Source: Rufibacter roseolus
Lineage (GTDB): Bacteria > Bacteroidota > Bacteroidia > Cytophagales > Hymenobacteraceae
Direction: 5' to 3'
Assembly (NCBI RefSeq): GCF_017916365.1
Contig: NZ_JAFMSU010000001.1
Span: 1,641,028 to 1,705,027 of the forward strand
DNA: 64,000 bases
A program made the translations under genes and the position numbers. The notes under the pieces are model-generated. The model was not told the DNA's origin and made no database searches. It saw only the letters and a program-made list of their open reading frames with translations. Numbering within the stretch: position 1 is the first letter of the stretch; every line of letters begins with the position of its first letter. This document shows positions 35,159 through 47,192 of the stretch, piece by piece.

Positions 35159-36844
35159 ATGAAACTGAAAATATTTTCTGCCTTTGCCTTAGGATTGGCA
35201 ATGTGCATGACCTCTTGTAAAGAAGATTTCCTGGAAGTAACGCCGACCGACAGGGTATCTGACGAAGCCATCGTGGGAGATTCTGTGCTCTTCGAGTCCT
35301 TCGTGATCAACCGCTACCTGGGCGCCCGCTTACAGGACAAAGAAGCAGACGGAGCGCCTCCGGGCTTTGGCAGAGGCTGGGAATACGCCTTGTGGTCTTC
35401 TCTGACTGATGAATCTATCTATAGAAGCGATGACAACACCTGGTTAGTGCAGCGCGGGCAGCTGGCCCCTGAGAATACCGGTATCACAGGTACTTTGTGG
35501 GGAAGAAGCTACCGCAGCATAAGAGAGGTGAATTACGCCCTGGCCAACGTGGACAAGGTGCCCATGAGCCAGTCGCACAAGAACCTGCTGGTGGCGGAGC
35601 TGAAGTTCATCAGAGCGTTCCGTTACCATGACCTGATCCGTAACTACGGCAAGGTAGTACTGGTGGGAGATAAGGTTTCTCAATTGGGCGAGGATTTCAC
35701 TGATCCGGCCCTGTTTCAGCGGGCTCCGCTACAGGAGAGTATCGCTTATGCCACGGCGCAGTTAGACCAGGCTGCCGCCGCCTTACCGGCAGAAAACAGC
35801 AACAGCTGGCAGAAAGGAAGAGCCACCAAAGGTGCCGCTTTAGCCCTTAAATCCCGTTTGATGCTTTATGCCGCCAGCCCACTGTATACCCAGAACGGAA
35901 GCACGGTAACCTGGCCGCAGGCTGCCCAAGCGGCAAAAGACGTGATGGATTTGAATCTGTACACCTTGGATCCGCAGTACGCCAATATGTTCATCAACGA
36001 GGCCGGTAGCAGCAAGGAAATCATCTTCGCCCGCTACTATAACCTCAATTCTCGCCATACGGCCCTGGAGATTGCCAACGGACCCAATGGGTATGATGGC
36101 TGGGGTGGAAACGCGCCTCTGCAGAACCTGGTGGATGCGTATGAGATGTCCAACGGAAAGATGATCTCAGACCCAACCTCAGGGTATAATCCTCAGAATC
36201 CGTATGCAGACAGGGACCCTCGTTTCTATGCCACCATTCTGTACAATGGGGCGCAATACAGAGGACGGGCCGTGGAGACCTTCACCCCAGGCGGAAAAGA
36301 CAGCAAGGATGGTCCTTCTAACTGGAATACTTCCCAGACCGGCTATTACCTGCGCAAGTTCATGGATGATACCAACCCTATCCAGAACCCCTGGAATGTG
36401 GCCGGAAGACAGCCCTGGATTTATTTCCGCTTTGCTGAGGTCCTGCTGAACTACGCCGAGGCCCAGAACGAAGCCGTTGGTCCGGATGCCACAGTTTATT
36501 CCGCCATCAACATGATTCGTCAGCGCCAGGCAGTGAACATGCCACCACTTCCCGCGGGACTTTCCCAGGCCGAAATGCGCCAACGCATCCGCAATGAGCG
36601 TCAGGTGGAATTAGCGTTTGAGGAGCATCGGTTCTATGATGTGCGCCGCTGGATGATCGCCGAACAAACGGAAAACACCCCCGCCTACGGCATGGAGATC
36701 ACCAGGCAGGGTACCAACTTCGTGTTCAACCGCAAGGTAGCCTTGGAAGGCCGTAGTTTCCAGAACAAGCATTACTGGCTGCCCATTCCAAGAGCAGAGA
36801 TCCAGGCCTCCGGAAATAAATTAGAACAGAACCCGGGCTACTAA
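35159..36844 (+). CDS. SusD-like glycan-binding outer-membrane lipoprotein
   Basis: 561 aa from ATG 35159. I prefer this to the overlapping ATG at 35132 because it gives a clean lipoprotein signal (LKIFSAFALGLAMCMTSCKED) and a 13-base gap after susC. RagB/SusD features are the N-terminal TPR-like helices (LLVAELKFIRAFRYHDLIRNYGKVVLV split across ~145-175), YASPLYTQNG-type Trp/Tyr-rich segments and the C-terminal NERQVELAFEEHRFYDVRRW, then YWLPIPRAEIQASGNKLEQNPGY. It caps the SusC barrel and binds the glycan. A hairpin follows at 36861-36893. Confidence 0.93.
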   Translation: MKLKIFSAFALGLAMCMTSCKEDFLEVTPTDRVSDEAIVGDSVLFESFVINRYLGARLQDKEADGAPPGFGRGWEYALWSSLTDESIYRSDDNTWLVQRGQLAPENTGITGTLWGRSYRSIREVNYALANVDKVPMSQSHKNLLVAELKFIRAFRYHDLIRNYGKVVLVGDKVSQLGEDFTDPALFQRAPLQESIAYATAQLDQAAAALPAENSNSWQKGRATKGAALALKSRLMLYAASPLYTQNGSTVTWPQAAQAAKDVMDLNLYTLDPQYANMFINEAGSSKEIIFARYYNLNSRHTALEIANGPNGYDGWGGNAPLQNLVDAYEMSNGKMISDPTSGYNPQNPYADRDPRFYATILYNGAQYRGRAVETFTPGGKDSKDGPSNWNTSQTGYYLRKFMDDTNPIQNPWNVAGRQPWIYFRFAEVLLNYAEAQNEAVGPDATVYSAINMIRQRQAVNMPPLPAGLSQAEMRQRIRNERQVELAFEEHRFYDVRRWMIAEQTENTPAYGMEITRQGTNFVFNRKVALEGRSFQNKHYWLPIPRAEIQASGNKLEQNPGY

Positions 36845-36860
36845 GCCTTCAGTAACAGAT

Positions 36861-36893
36861 CTCCCATGGTGCACTTGCGTGGCGCCATGGGAG
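36861..36893 (+). terminator. Hairpin after susD-like gene (attenuator candidate)
   Basis: A 12-bp stem with one G-T wobble (36861-36872 with 36882-36893) and a 9-base loop, 17 bases after the susD stop. The T tract is weak (TCTTTA), so it may reduce rather than end transcription into the enzyme genes, or protect the susCD mRNA. Confidence 0.55.
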
Positions 36894-36930
36894 TCTTTAC
36901 GCTCATGGTGCAAACCAAAAGGAATTTACT

Positions 36931-38538
36931 ATGCTTACAGCTATACCCCGGGTCTTAAAAGAATCTACTTTGGTTAAATCTCTCTTCCTCTCCACTCTTT
37001 TCGCATTCCTGGGCTGCACCGACGATGGTTCCACCGGGGCAGGAGATGATCCTTCCACCAACGCCTCGGTGAAAGTGACGGCCACCATAGACGTGACCAA
37101 GCGGTTCCAGAAGATAGACAACTTTGCCGCCTCAGACGCCTGGTCTTGCCAGTTTGTGGGAAATTGGCCCGAAAACAAGAAGAACGCCATCGCGGACTTG
37201 CTCTTCAGTACCGCCTCTGATGCCAACGGACAGCCCAAGGGAATAGGTTTGTCTTTGTGGCGGTTTAACATGGGCGCCGGCAGTACCCAGCAGGGTGAGG
37301 GGAGCGGGATCAGAGATGAGTGGCGCCGCGCCGAGTCTTTCCTGGACAGTGACGGAAGCTATAACTGGCAGCGCCAGGCCGGGCAGGTTTGGTTTCTGAA
37401 AGCCGCCCAGGCCCGCGGCGTAAGTAAGTTCCTGGCTTTCCCCAACAGCCCTACCGTGAACCTTACCCGCAACGGGAAAGCGTATGCCTCCAACGGCAAT
37501 CCCAACCTTGACCCTGCCAAGTATGAGGCTTTCTCTGATTACCTCGCCGATGTGATCCAGGGCGTGCAACGGGTGCATGGCATCACCATGGACTACATCA
37601 GCCCGGTGAACGAGCCGCAGTGGGACTGGAGCGATGGCGGACAGGAGGGCACTCCCTTCATGAATGAGGATGTGGCCGGCATTGTCCGGGCGCTGAACAC
37701 CTCTTTGGCCAGAAGAAACCTACCCACCAAAATAGACATCGCGGAAGCCGGCAAAATAGACTACCTCTACCAGCAAGCTGATAAACCCAATAGAGGAAAC
37801 CAGATTGATGCCTTCTTCTCCAAAAGCTCCCCGCATTACGTGGCAGACTTACCCCATGTAAGCAAGGTGATCTCCGGGCACAGCTATTTTACCACCTCCC
37901 CCCATGACCAGGCCGTAGCCAGCCGGAAACAATTGGCCAGCAAAGTGGCTGAAGTGCCCGGTCTGGAGTTCTGGCAGTCTGAGTACTGCATCCTGGGCGA
38001 CAATGCCGGTGAGATAGACGGTAACAAACGCGCCTTGGGCATTGATCCGGCAATTTACCTGGCCCGCGTCATCCATAATGATCTTGTGGTAGCCAATGCC
38101 ACAGCCTGGCAATGGTGGCTGGCCATCTCGCCCTACAACTACAAAGACGGCCTCATTTACATTGACCAGAACAAAACCGACGGCAATTACTATGACAGCA
38201 AGATGCTGTGGGCCCTGGGCAATTACAGCCGCTTCATCCGGCCCGGAGCTGAGCGCGTGGATCTGCAGGTCGCGGGAAATGACAAAGGAAACGATGCCTT
38301 GCTGGCCTCAGCCTACCTGGACACCGAACAGAAGAAGCTTGTGTTGGTGGCCATCAACTCCAGCATTTCTCCCGCGCAGCTGAACATACAACTGAAAGGT
38401 GCCACCCTCCGCAACATCAAGCCCTACGTCACTTCTGACAAGGAGAGCCTGAAGCCAGGTGCCACTTTAGAAAAACAGGAAGACATCATTTTGGCGCCCC
38501 GCTCCATCGTCACCTTCGTGGCCGATGTGCAGCTTTGA
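36931..38538 (+). CDS. GH30 endo-beta-1,6-galactanase-like glycoside hydrolase
   Basis: 535 aa, lipoprotein signal (LFLSTLFAFLGCTDD). It has a retaining GH30 (beta/alpha)8 domain (~50-440) with predicted acid/base E228 in PVNEPQW and nucleophile E351 in FWQSEYCIL, then a short beta-domain (LLASAYLDTEQKKLVLVAIN). The opening KVTATIDVTKRFQKIDNFAASDAW resembles the GH30 group with endo-beta-1,6-galactanases rather than glucosylceramidases. Placed next to SusC/SusD, it likely cuts backbone or side-chain galactan at the cell surface. Other GH30 activities (xylanase, beta-1,6-glucanase, fucosidase) cannot be excluded. Confidence 0.82.
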   Translation: MLTAIPRVLKESTLVKSLFLSTLFAFLGCTDDGSTGAGDDPSTNASVKVTATIDVTKRFQKIDNFAASDAWSCQFVGNWPENKKNAIADLLFSTASDANGQPKGIGLSLWRFNMGAGSTQQGEGSGIRDEWRRAESFLDSDGSYNWQRQAGQVWFLKAAQARGVSKFLAFPNSPTVNLTRNGKAYASNGNPNLDPAKYEAFSDYLADVIQGVQRVHGITMDYISPVNEPQWDWSDGGQEGTPFMNEDVAGIVRALNTSLARRNLPTKIDIAEAGKIDYLYQQADKPNRGNQIDAFFSKSSPHYVADLPHVSKVISGHSYFTTSPHDQAVASRKQLASKVAEVPGLEFWQSEYCILGDNAGEIDGNKRALGIDPAIYLARVIHNDLVVANATAWQWWLAISPYNYKDGLIYIDQNKTDGNYYDSKMLWALGNYSRFIRPGAERVDLQVAGNDKGNDALLASAYLDTEQKKLVLVAINSSISPAQLNIQLKGATLRNIKPYVTSDKESLKPGATLEKQEDIILAPRSIVTFVADVQL

Positions 38539-38548
38539 TAAAGGCAGG

Positions 38549-38586
38549 GTTTTACGCCTGTTTTCAGGAAAACAGCCTCAAAATGG
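38549..38586. repeat. Dispersed palindrome, copy 4
   Basis: One of the best copies: GCCTGTTTTCAGGAAAACAG followed by CCTCAAAATGG. It starts 11 bases after the GH30 stop. Confidence 0.7.
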
Positions 38587-38653
38587 CTCCAGAGGAAAAC
38601 ATCAAAACAAAAGAGACAACTTAAAAGCATAGCATCATTTAATTCCCCTATAA

Positions 38654-41128
38654 ATGAGAAATAGAATTTTACTCGTCTTCTTCATCGCGCTGTTGATGTA
38701 TACCTCGCAGGTATTCGCGCAGCAGCCGCGCACCAAGGCGCTTTTCAACGATAACTGGAAGTTCCACAAAGGCGACGTCGCCAAAGCAGAGGCGGTTGGT
38801 TTCGCTGATGCGCAATGGCGCAGCCTGGATTTGCCGCATGACTGGAGCATTGAAGGGCCTTTCAGCCAGGAATGGGCCAGCGCCACCGGCTATTTACCCG
38901 GCGGGATAGGCTGGTACCGGAAGACCTTCAAAGTGCCCGCCGCGCAACAGAACAAACAACTCTTCCTCTACTTTGACGGGGTTTACAAGAACAGCGAAGT
39001 TTGGATCAACGGACATGCCCTGGGTAAAAGACCCAACGGCTTCACGCCCTTCCAGTACGAGATCACCAAGTACCTGAACAAGACCGGAGACAACGTGGTG
39101 GCGGTAAAAGTGGACCACACCCAGTTCGCCGATTCCCGGTGGTATACCGGCTCGGGCATCAACCGGAATGTCTACCTGGTGGCAGTAGAGCCTTTGCACA
39201 TCAGCCTGTGGGGAGTGGCCTTCACCACTCCGGAGGTATCGGCGGCCAAGGCGTTGTCCAACGTGAAAGTATCGGTGACGAATGCTTCCCAGAAAGCAGC
39301 TGATATCCAAGTGAAAGCCGAGTTGCTGGACAAGGGAGGCAAACTTGTGAACCAGGCCCAGAAGCAGGTAAGCGTCACCAGTGGGAAAGAAGCTGAGGCG
39401 GCCTTGTCCTTCCAGGTGAACAATCCCAAGCTGTGGTCGGTGGAGCAGCCTACTCTGTATCAGTTGCGGGTGTCTTTGTTCGTGAACGGCAAAAAGACTG
39501 ATGAAACAGTGGAGCAGGTGGGCTTCAGAAGCATCGCCTTTGATGCTAACAAAGGCTTTTTTCTGAACGGGAAAAACATGAAGCTGAAAGGCGTCTGCAT
39601 CCATGATGATGCTGGTGCTCTGGGAACCGCCGTGCCGGAAGAAGTATGGGAAAGAAGGCTCATCACCCTGAAAGAAGGTGGCGTGAATTCCCTCCGCATG
39701 AGCCACAACCCGCACGCCGATTACCTCTATGATCTGTGCGACAAATTGGGCTTTCTGGTTCAGGACGAGGCCTTTGACGAATGGGAGACCGGGAAAAACA
39801 AATGGATTGCTGGTTGGAACGTGGGCACCCCCGGCAAAGACGGTTACCACGAACACTTCAAAGAATGGGCCGATAGAGACCTGGCGGATATGATCCTGCG
39901 CAACCGCAACCGGCCTTCCATCATCATGTGGAGCATCGGGAACGAGATTGATTACCCCAATGACCCTTACTCCCACGAGGTGCTCAACACGGGCAACAAC
40001 CCGCAGATCTACGGCAAAGGCTACCAGCCCAACAACCCACCCGCCAGCCGTTTGAGTGAGCTGTCCAGGCATCTGGTGGAGGTGGCGAAAAAGCACGATA
40101 CTTCCCGGCCTATCACAGCAGCTTTGGCCGGGGTGGTGATGTCCAACTTCACTGATTACCCCAAAGTACTGGATATCGTGGGCTACAATTATCAGGAGCA
40201 CCGCTACCCTGAGGACCACGCCAAATACCCCGACAGAGTCATCTACGGCAGCGAGAACGGCATGCGCCTGAACGCCTGGGCCGCCGTGGACACGAATGAC
40301 TATATTTCGGCGCAGTACCTCTGGACCGGCATTGACTACATGGGTGAGGCCGGCAGATGGCCCAGCCGCAGCAACGGTGCTGGCTTAATGGATCTGGCCG
40401 GCTTCAAGAAGCCCGAGTATTTCTTCCGGCAAAGCCTGTGGTCAGACAAACCCATGGTGTACATCGGGGCTTCTCCTGTACCCAAGAACCAAGACAATGG
40501 TATCTGGAGCCATAGAAGGGCAGACCCCACCTGGAACTGGAAAGCCAACGATAGCGTGCGGGTAAGCTGCTTCACCAATGCCGATGAAGCAGAACTCTTC
40601 CTGAACGGCAAATCGCTGGGCAGAAAGTCTCTGGCCCAGAGCCCTCAACGCGCGCTCTACTGGGACATGGTCTATGCGCCCGGCGAGCTGATGGCCAAAG
40701 CCTATAAAAACGGAAAAGAGGTAAGCCGTGACGTGTTGGTTACCGCCGCTGCGCCCGCCGCCATCCAGGCCAAAGCCGACAAGAAAACCCTGGCTGGCAA
40801 AGGAGTGGCGCATATAGAGATCAACGTGGTAGACAGCAAGGGCAACCTGGTGTACGGCGCTGACAATGAGATGACCTTCACGGTAGAAGGGCCCGCCAAG
40901 ATCCTGGGTCTGGAAAACGGCAGCCATTCGGGGGTTGAGAACTACCAGTCTGAGAAACGGAAGGTGCTGCGCGGAAAACTGCTGGCCTACGTGCAGGCAG
41001 GCCAGAAACCCGGCAAAGTCAAGGTCACCATCCAGTCGCCCCGCCTGACGCCTCAAACGGTGGAGTTTACGGTAAAACAGGCCCAAAACGGGATGGTAGG
41101 AGGAGCCAGTTCAGCATCGGTGAAATAA
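38654..41128 (+). CDS. GH2 beta-galactosidase-like enzyme (short form)
   Basis: 824 aa with a signal peptide (ILLVFFIALLMYTSQVFAQ). GH2 domains in order: sugar-binding jelly roll (~30-190, HDWSIEGPF, GWYRKTF), Ig-like (~195-300) and TIM barrel (~305-600), with predicted acid/base E431 in WSIGNEIDYP and nucleophile E534 in YGSENG. A DUF4982 domain and another Ig-like domain end the protein (~610-800: RVSCFTNADEAELFLNGKSLG). This layout is common in periplasmic Bacteroidota beta-galactosidases acting on plant glycans. It lies 115 bases after the GH30 gene with palindrome copy 4 between. A beta-glucuronidase or mannosidase activity is less likely but possible. Confidence 0.9.
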   Translation: MRNRILLVFFIALLMYTSQVFAQQPRTKALFNDNWKFHKGDVAKAEAVGFADAQWRSLDLPHDWSIEGPFSQEWASATGYLPGGIGWYRKTFKVPAAQQNKQLFLYFDGVYKNSEVWINGHALGKRPNGFTPFQYEITKYLNKTGDNVVAVKVDHTQFADSRWYTGSGINRNVYLVAVEPLHISLWGVAFTTPEVSAAKALSNVKVSVTNASQKAADIQVKAELLDKGGKLVNQAQKQVSVTSGKEAEAALSFQVNNPKLWSVEQPTLYQLRVSLFVNGKKTDETVEQVGFRSIAFDANKGFFLNGKNMKLKGVCIHDDAGALGTAVPEEVWERRLITLKEGGVNSLRMSHNPHADYLYDLCDKLGFLVQDEAFDEWETGKNKWIAGWNVGTPGKDGYHEHFKEWADRDLADMILRNRNRPSIIMWSIGNEIDYPNDPYSHEVLNTGNNPQIYGKGYQPNNPPASRLSELSRHLVEVAKKHDTSRPITAALAGVVMSNFTDYPKVLDIVGYNYQEHRYPEDHAKYPDRVIYGSENGMRLNAWAAVDTNDYISAQYLWTGIDYMGEAGRWPSRSNGAGLMDLAGFKKPEYFFRQSLWSDKPMVYIGASPVPKNQDNGIWSHRRADPTWNWKANDSVRVSCFTNADEAELFLNGKSLGRKSLAQSPQRALYWDMVYAPGELMAKAYKNGKEVSRDVLVTAAAPAAIQAKADKKTLAGKGVAHIEINVVDSKGNLVYGADNEMTFTVEGPAKILGLENGSHSGVENYQSEKRKVLRGKLLAYVQAGQKPGKVKVTIQSPRLTPQTVEFTVKQAQNGMVGGASSASVK

Positions 41129-41152
41129 ACCCCAGAATGATTGCGAAATTAA

Positions 41153-44529
<3,377 letters not shown>

Positions 44530-44552
44530 GTTCATCCGCTCAGCAGTGATTC

Positions 44553-45914
44553 ATGGTTGGTCATTTACATACATTCATAAAAGCTTTTTCCCATTTCCTC
44601 GCCGTGGCGTTGGTGCTGGGTGCCTTTTCCTGCCGATTTTCCAAAAACGCCGCTGAAACGAAAGGCAGTGATGTGAAGATTACCCACGTGTCTGACGGTT
44701 GGGCGAATAACTCCGTGAACGTGGTGGCCTTCCGGAAAAACTCGCTGGTGACCTTTAAAGATACGCAGTACACCGCCTGGTATGCCGCCGACCGCTCGGT
44801 AATGCTGGCCAAACGCAAAAGCGGGGCCGCTGCCTGGAAAATCCAGAAAACCAGCTTCAAAGGCAACACCGCCGATGCGCACAACACCATCAGCGTGATG
44901 GTAGACGGCCAGGGTTTCCTGCACCTTTCCTGGGACCACCACAACAACCCGCTCAATTACGCCCGCAGCGTGCGCCCCGGCGCCCTGCAGATGACCGAGA
45001 AAATGCCCATGACGGGCCAGCGGGAAAAAGTGGTTTCTTACCCCGAGTTCTACCGCCTGCCCAACGGCAACCTCCTGTTCTTCTACCGCGACGGCGGCTC
45101 GGGCCAGGGTAACCTGGTCATCAACAGTTATGACACCAACACGCAGGTATGGACGCAACTGCACAGCAACCTCATCAACGGCCAGGGGAAGCGCAACGCC
45201 TACTGGCAAGCCTACCTGGACAAGAAAGGCACCCTCCACGTGTCCTGGGTGTGGCGCGAGAGCCCCGATGTAGCCAGTAACCATGACCTGGCCTACGCGA
45301 GGTCTCTGGACGGCGGCCAGACCTGGGAGAAATCCACCGGCGAAAAGTACACTCTGCCCATTACTGAAGCCACCGCAGAAAAAGCCCTGGTGATTCCGCA
45401 GAACAGCGAGCTCATCAACCAGACCTCCATGGCCGCCGATGAGCAGGGGAACCCTTTCATTGCCACGTACTGGCGCGCGACGGGGTCTACCATTCCGCAG
45501 TACCACTTGGTGTACCATACCGGCAAGACCTGGCAAAAGGTGGCGCTGGATTTCCGGAAAACGCCTTTCAGTCTGAGCGGGGTAGGCACCAAACGCATTC
45601 CCATCGCGCGGCCACAGATCATGGTGAAAAACGCTGGCGAGAAAGCATCGGTGCTTCTGATTTTCCGGGACGAGGAGCGGGGCAGCAAGGCCTCGGCGCT
45701 GGTCATCAAGAAACTATCAGACCCTAGATGGACAATCTTTGACCTGACGCCGGAATCACTGGGTTCCTGGGAGCCCACCTATGACACCGAACTCTGGAAA
45801 GAAAAGCAAATCCTGAACCTGTTCGTGCAGAAAGTGGACCAGGTAGATGGGGAAGGTCAGGCTGAAATCGCGCCGCAACCCATCCGGGTGGTGGAGTGGA
45901 AACCGAAGTTTTAA
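44553..45914 (+). CDS. BNR_4 family lipoprotein, candidate GH145-like or lyase-type exo-enzyme
   Basis: 453 aa with a lipobox (LAVALVLGAFSCRF). The rest resembles the BNR_4 seven-bladed propeller family: DGWANNSVNVVAFRKN, DAHNTISVMVDGQGFLHLSWDHH (split), PEFYRLPNGNLLFFYRDG, and WVWRESPDVASNHDLAYARS. Related propellers include GH145 enzymes, which remove rhamnose linked to glucuronic acid in arabinogalactan, and PL24/PL25 lyases. His residues in the DAHN and WDHH stretches are candidates for catalysis. It precedes the GH105 gene by 55 bases, which would suit processing of uronic-acid ends. The exact reaction is inference. Confidence 0.7.
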   Translation: MVGHLHTFIKAFSHFLAVALVLGAFSCRFSKNAAETKGSDVKITHVSDGWANNSVNVVAFRKNSLVTFKDTQYTAWYAADRSVMLAKRKSGAAAWKIQKTSFKGNTADAHNTISVMVDGQGFLHLSWDHHNNPLNYARSVRPGALQMTEKMPMTGQREKVVSYPEFYRLPNGNLLFFYRDGGSGQGNLVINSYDTNTQVWTQLHSNLINGQGKRNAYWQAYLDKKGTLHVSWVWRESPDVASNHDLAYARSLDGGQTWEKSTGEKYTLPITEATAEKALVIPQNSELINQTSMAADEQGNPFIATYWRATGSTIPQYHLVYHTGKTWQKVALDFRKTPFSLSGVGTKRIPIARPQIMVKNAGEKASVLLIFRDEERGSKASALVIKKLSDPRWTIFDLTPESLGSWEPTYDTELWKEKQILNLFVQKVDQVDGEGQAEIAPQPIRVVEWKPKF

Positions 45915-45943
45915 GCCTGTTTTCCGAAAAGCATAGATAAACC
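45908..45943. repeat. Dispersed palindrome, copy 6
   Basis: TTTTAAGCCTGTTTTCCGAA then AAGCATAGATAAACC. It spans the stop codon of the BNR_4 gene; the right arm is decayed. Confidence 0.55.
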
Positions 45944-45969
45944 GGGGCTCTTCCCCGCATGAAATAAGC

Positions 45970-47118
45970 ATGATTCAAAAGAAAGCATTTTTTACGCTGT
46001 TGTTGCTCTTGGGCGTTTGGACTGCATTTGTAGGGGCTAAACCCAAGCATCCTTTGCTGCCGGCCTCCAAAAAAGAAGTAGCCGATCAACTGCACAAGGC
46101 CAACGCCTACTGGCAAAGCACCAACCCTACTCCCGGTTGGGCTTTCTGGGATGTGGCCGCCTACCACACCGGCAACATGGAAGCCTACAAAATCACCAAA
46201 AACGAAGCTTACCGCCAGTATTCAGAGGCCTGGGCCGAGCAGAACCAGTGGATGGGCGCCAAGTCAACCAGCAAAGCCGATTGGAAATACTCCTATGGCG
46301 AGAAGGACGACTACGTGCTCTTCGGGGACTGGCAGATCTGCTTCCAAACCTACATCGATCTCTACTGCCTGGACGGCGCCAAGGATGACCGCAAAATCGC
46401 CCGGGCCCGCGAGGTCATGGAATACCAGATGGGCACGCCCAAAAACGATTACTGGTGGTGGGCCGATGGCCTCTACATGGTGATGCCCGTCATGACCAAA
46501 CTGTACCGGGTCACCGGAAACAAACAATATCTGGAGAAGCTGCACGAGTACCTGAGCTATGCCAACTCCATCATGTATGACGCAGATGAAAAACTCTACT
46601 ACCGCGACGCCAAGTACGTCTACCCCAAACACAAAAGCGCCCACGGCCAAAAGGATTTCTGGGCCCGCGGCGACGGTTGGGTGTTTGCCGGGTTCGCCAA
46701 AGTTTTGCAGGATCTGCCCAAAAAAGACCCGTACCGCAAAGAGTACGAGCAGCGCTTCAAAGACATGGCCAGCGCCATCGCCCGCTCGCAGAGACCCGAG
46801 GGCTACTGGACCAGAAGCATCCTGGACCCGGCCCACGCACCCGGGCCTGAGACCAGCGGCACCGCCTTCTTCACCTACGGCTTCCTGTGGGGTATCAACA
46901 ACGGCCTGCTGGACAAAAAAGAATACCTGCCCGTGGCGGCCAAAGGCTACCAATACCTGACCAACACCGCCCTGCAGCCCAACGGCAAACTTGGCTACGT
47001 GCAGCCCATCGGGGAGAGGGCCATTCCCGGGCAGGTGGTAGACGTGAACTCCACCACCGGTTTCGGGGTAGGGGCCTTCCTGCTGGCTGCCTCGGAGATG
47101 TACCGGCTGCTGGATTAG
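45970..47118 (+). CDS. GH105 (GH88-like) unsaturated uronyl hydrolase
   Basis: 382 aa with a signal peptide (FFTLLLLLGVWTAFVGA). An (alpha/alpha)6 barrel with family features is visible: PGWAFWDVAAYHTGNMEAY, YWWWADGLYMVMPVMTKLY with the catalytic Asp in WWADGL (~165), RDAKYVYP, FWARGDGWVFAGFAKVL and PETSGTAFFTYGFLWGINNGLL. It hydrolyses 4,5-unsaturated uronic acids left by lyases, usually from pectin (rhamnogalacturonan) and in some systems from arabinogalactan glucuronic acid ends. The neighbouring BNR_4 protein favours the second, but substrate is not proven. Confidence 0.9.
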   Translation: MIQKKAFFTLLLLLGVWTAFVGAKPKHPLLPASKKEVADQLHKANAYWQSTNPTPGWAFWDVAAYHTGNMEAYKITKNEAYRQYSEAWAEQNQWMGAKSTSKADWKYSYGEKDDYVLFGDWQICFQTYIDLYCLDGAKDDRKIARAREVMEYQMGTPKNDYWWWADGLYMVMPVMTKLYRVTGNKQYLEKLHEYLSYANSIMYDADEKLYYRDAKYVYPKHKSAHGQKDFWARGDGWVFAGFAKVLQDLPKKDPYRKEYEQRFKDMASAIARSQRPEGYWTRSILDPAHAPGPETSGTAFFTYGFLWGINNGLLDKKEYLPVAAKGYQYLTNTALQPNGKLGYVQPIGERAIPGQVVDVNSTTGFGVGAFLLAASEMYRLLD

Positions 47119-47134
47119 GTAAATCCCAGGTAGC

Positions 47135-47174
47135 GTGTTTTAACCCCGATTTCCTGAAAACAGCTCTAAAACGG
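47135..47174. repeat. Dispersed palindrome, copy 7
   Basis: TGTTTTAACCCCGATTTCCT then GAAAACAGCTCTAAAACGGC. It begins 17 bases after the GH105 stop. Confidence 0.65.
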
Positions 47175-47192
47175 CTTTGCTGGAAATACCTG

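Noticed and set aside
38894-40219. 441-codon antisense ORF in the first GH2 gene
   Set aside because: A mirror effect of codon bias; the + strand GH2 with catalytic residues is certain. Similar antisense frames at 42398-43441 and 44565-45536 were rejected likewise.
46887-47192. 5' extension of the long DUF2264 frame
   Set aside because: It overlaps the GH105 gene in another frame and lacks a signal peptide; the ATG at 47193 or 47232 restores a normal secreted start.
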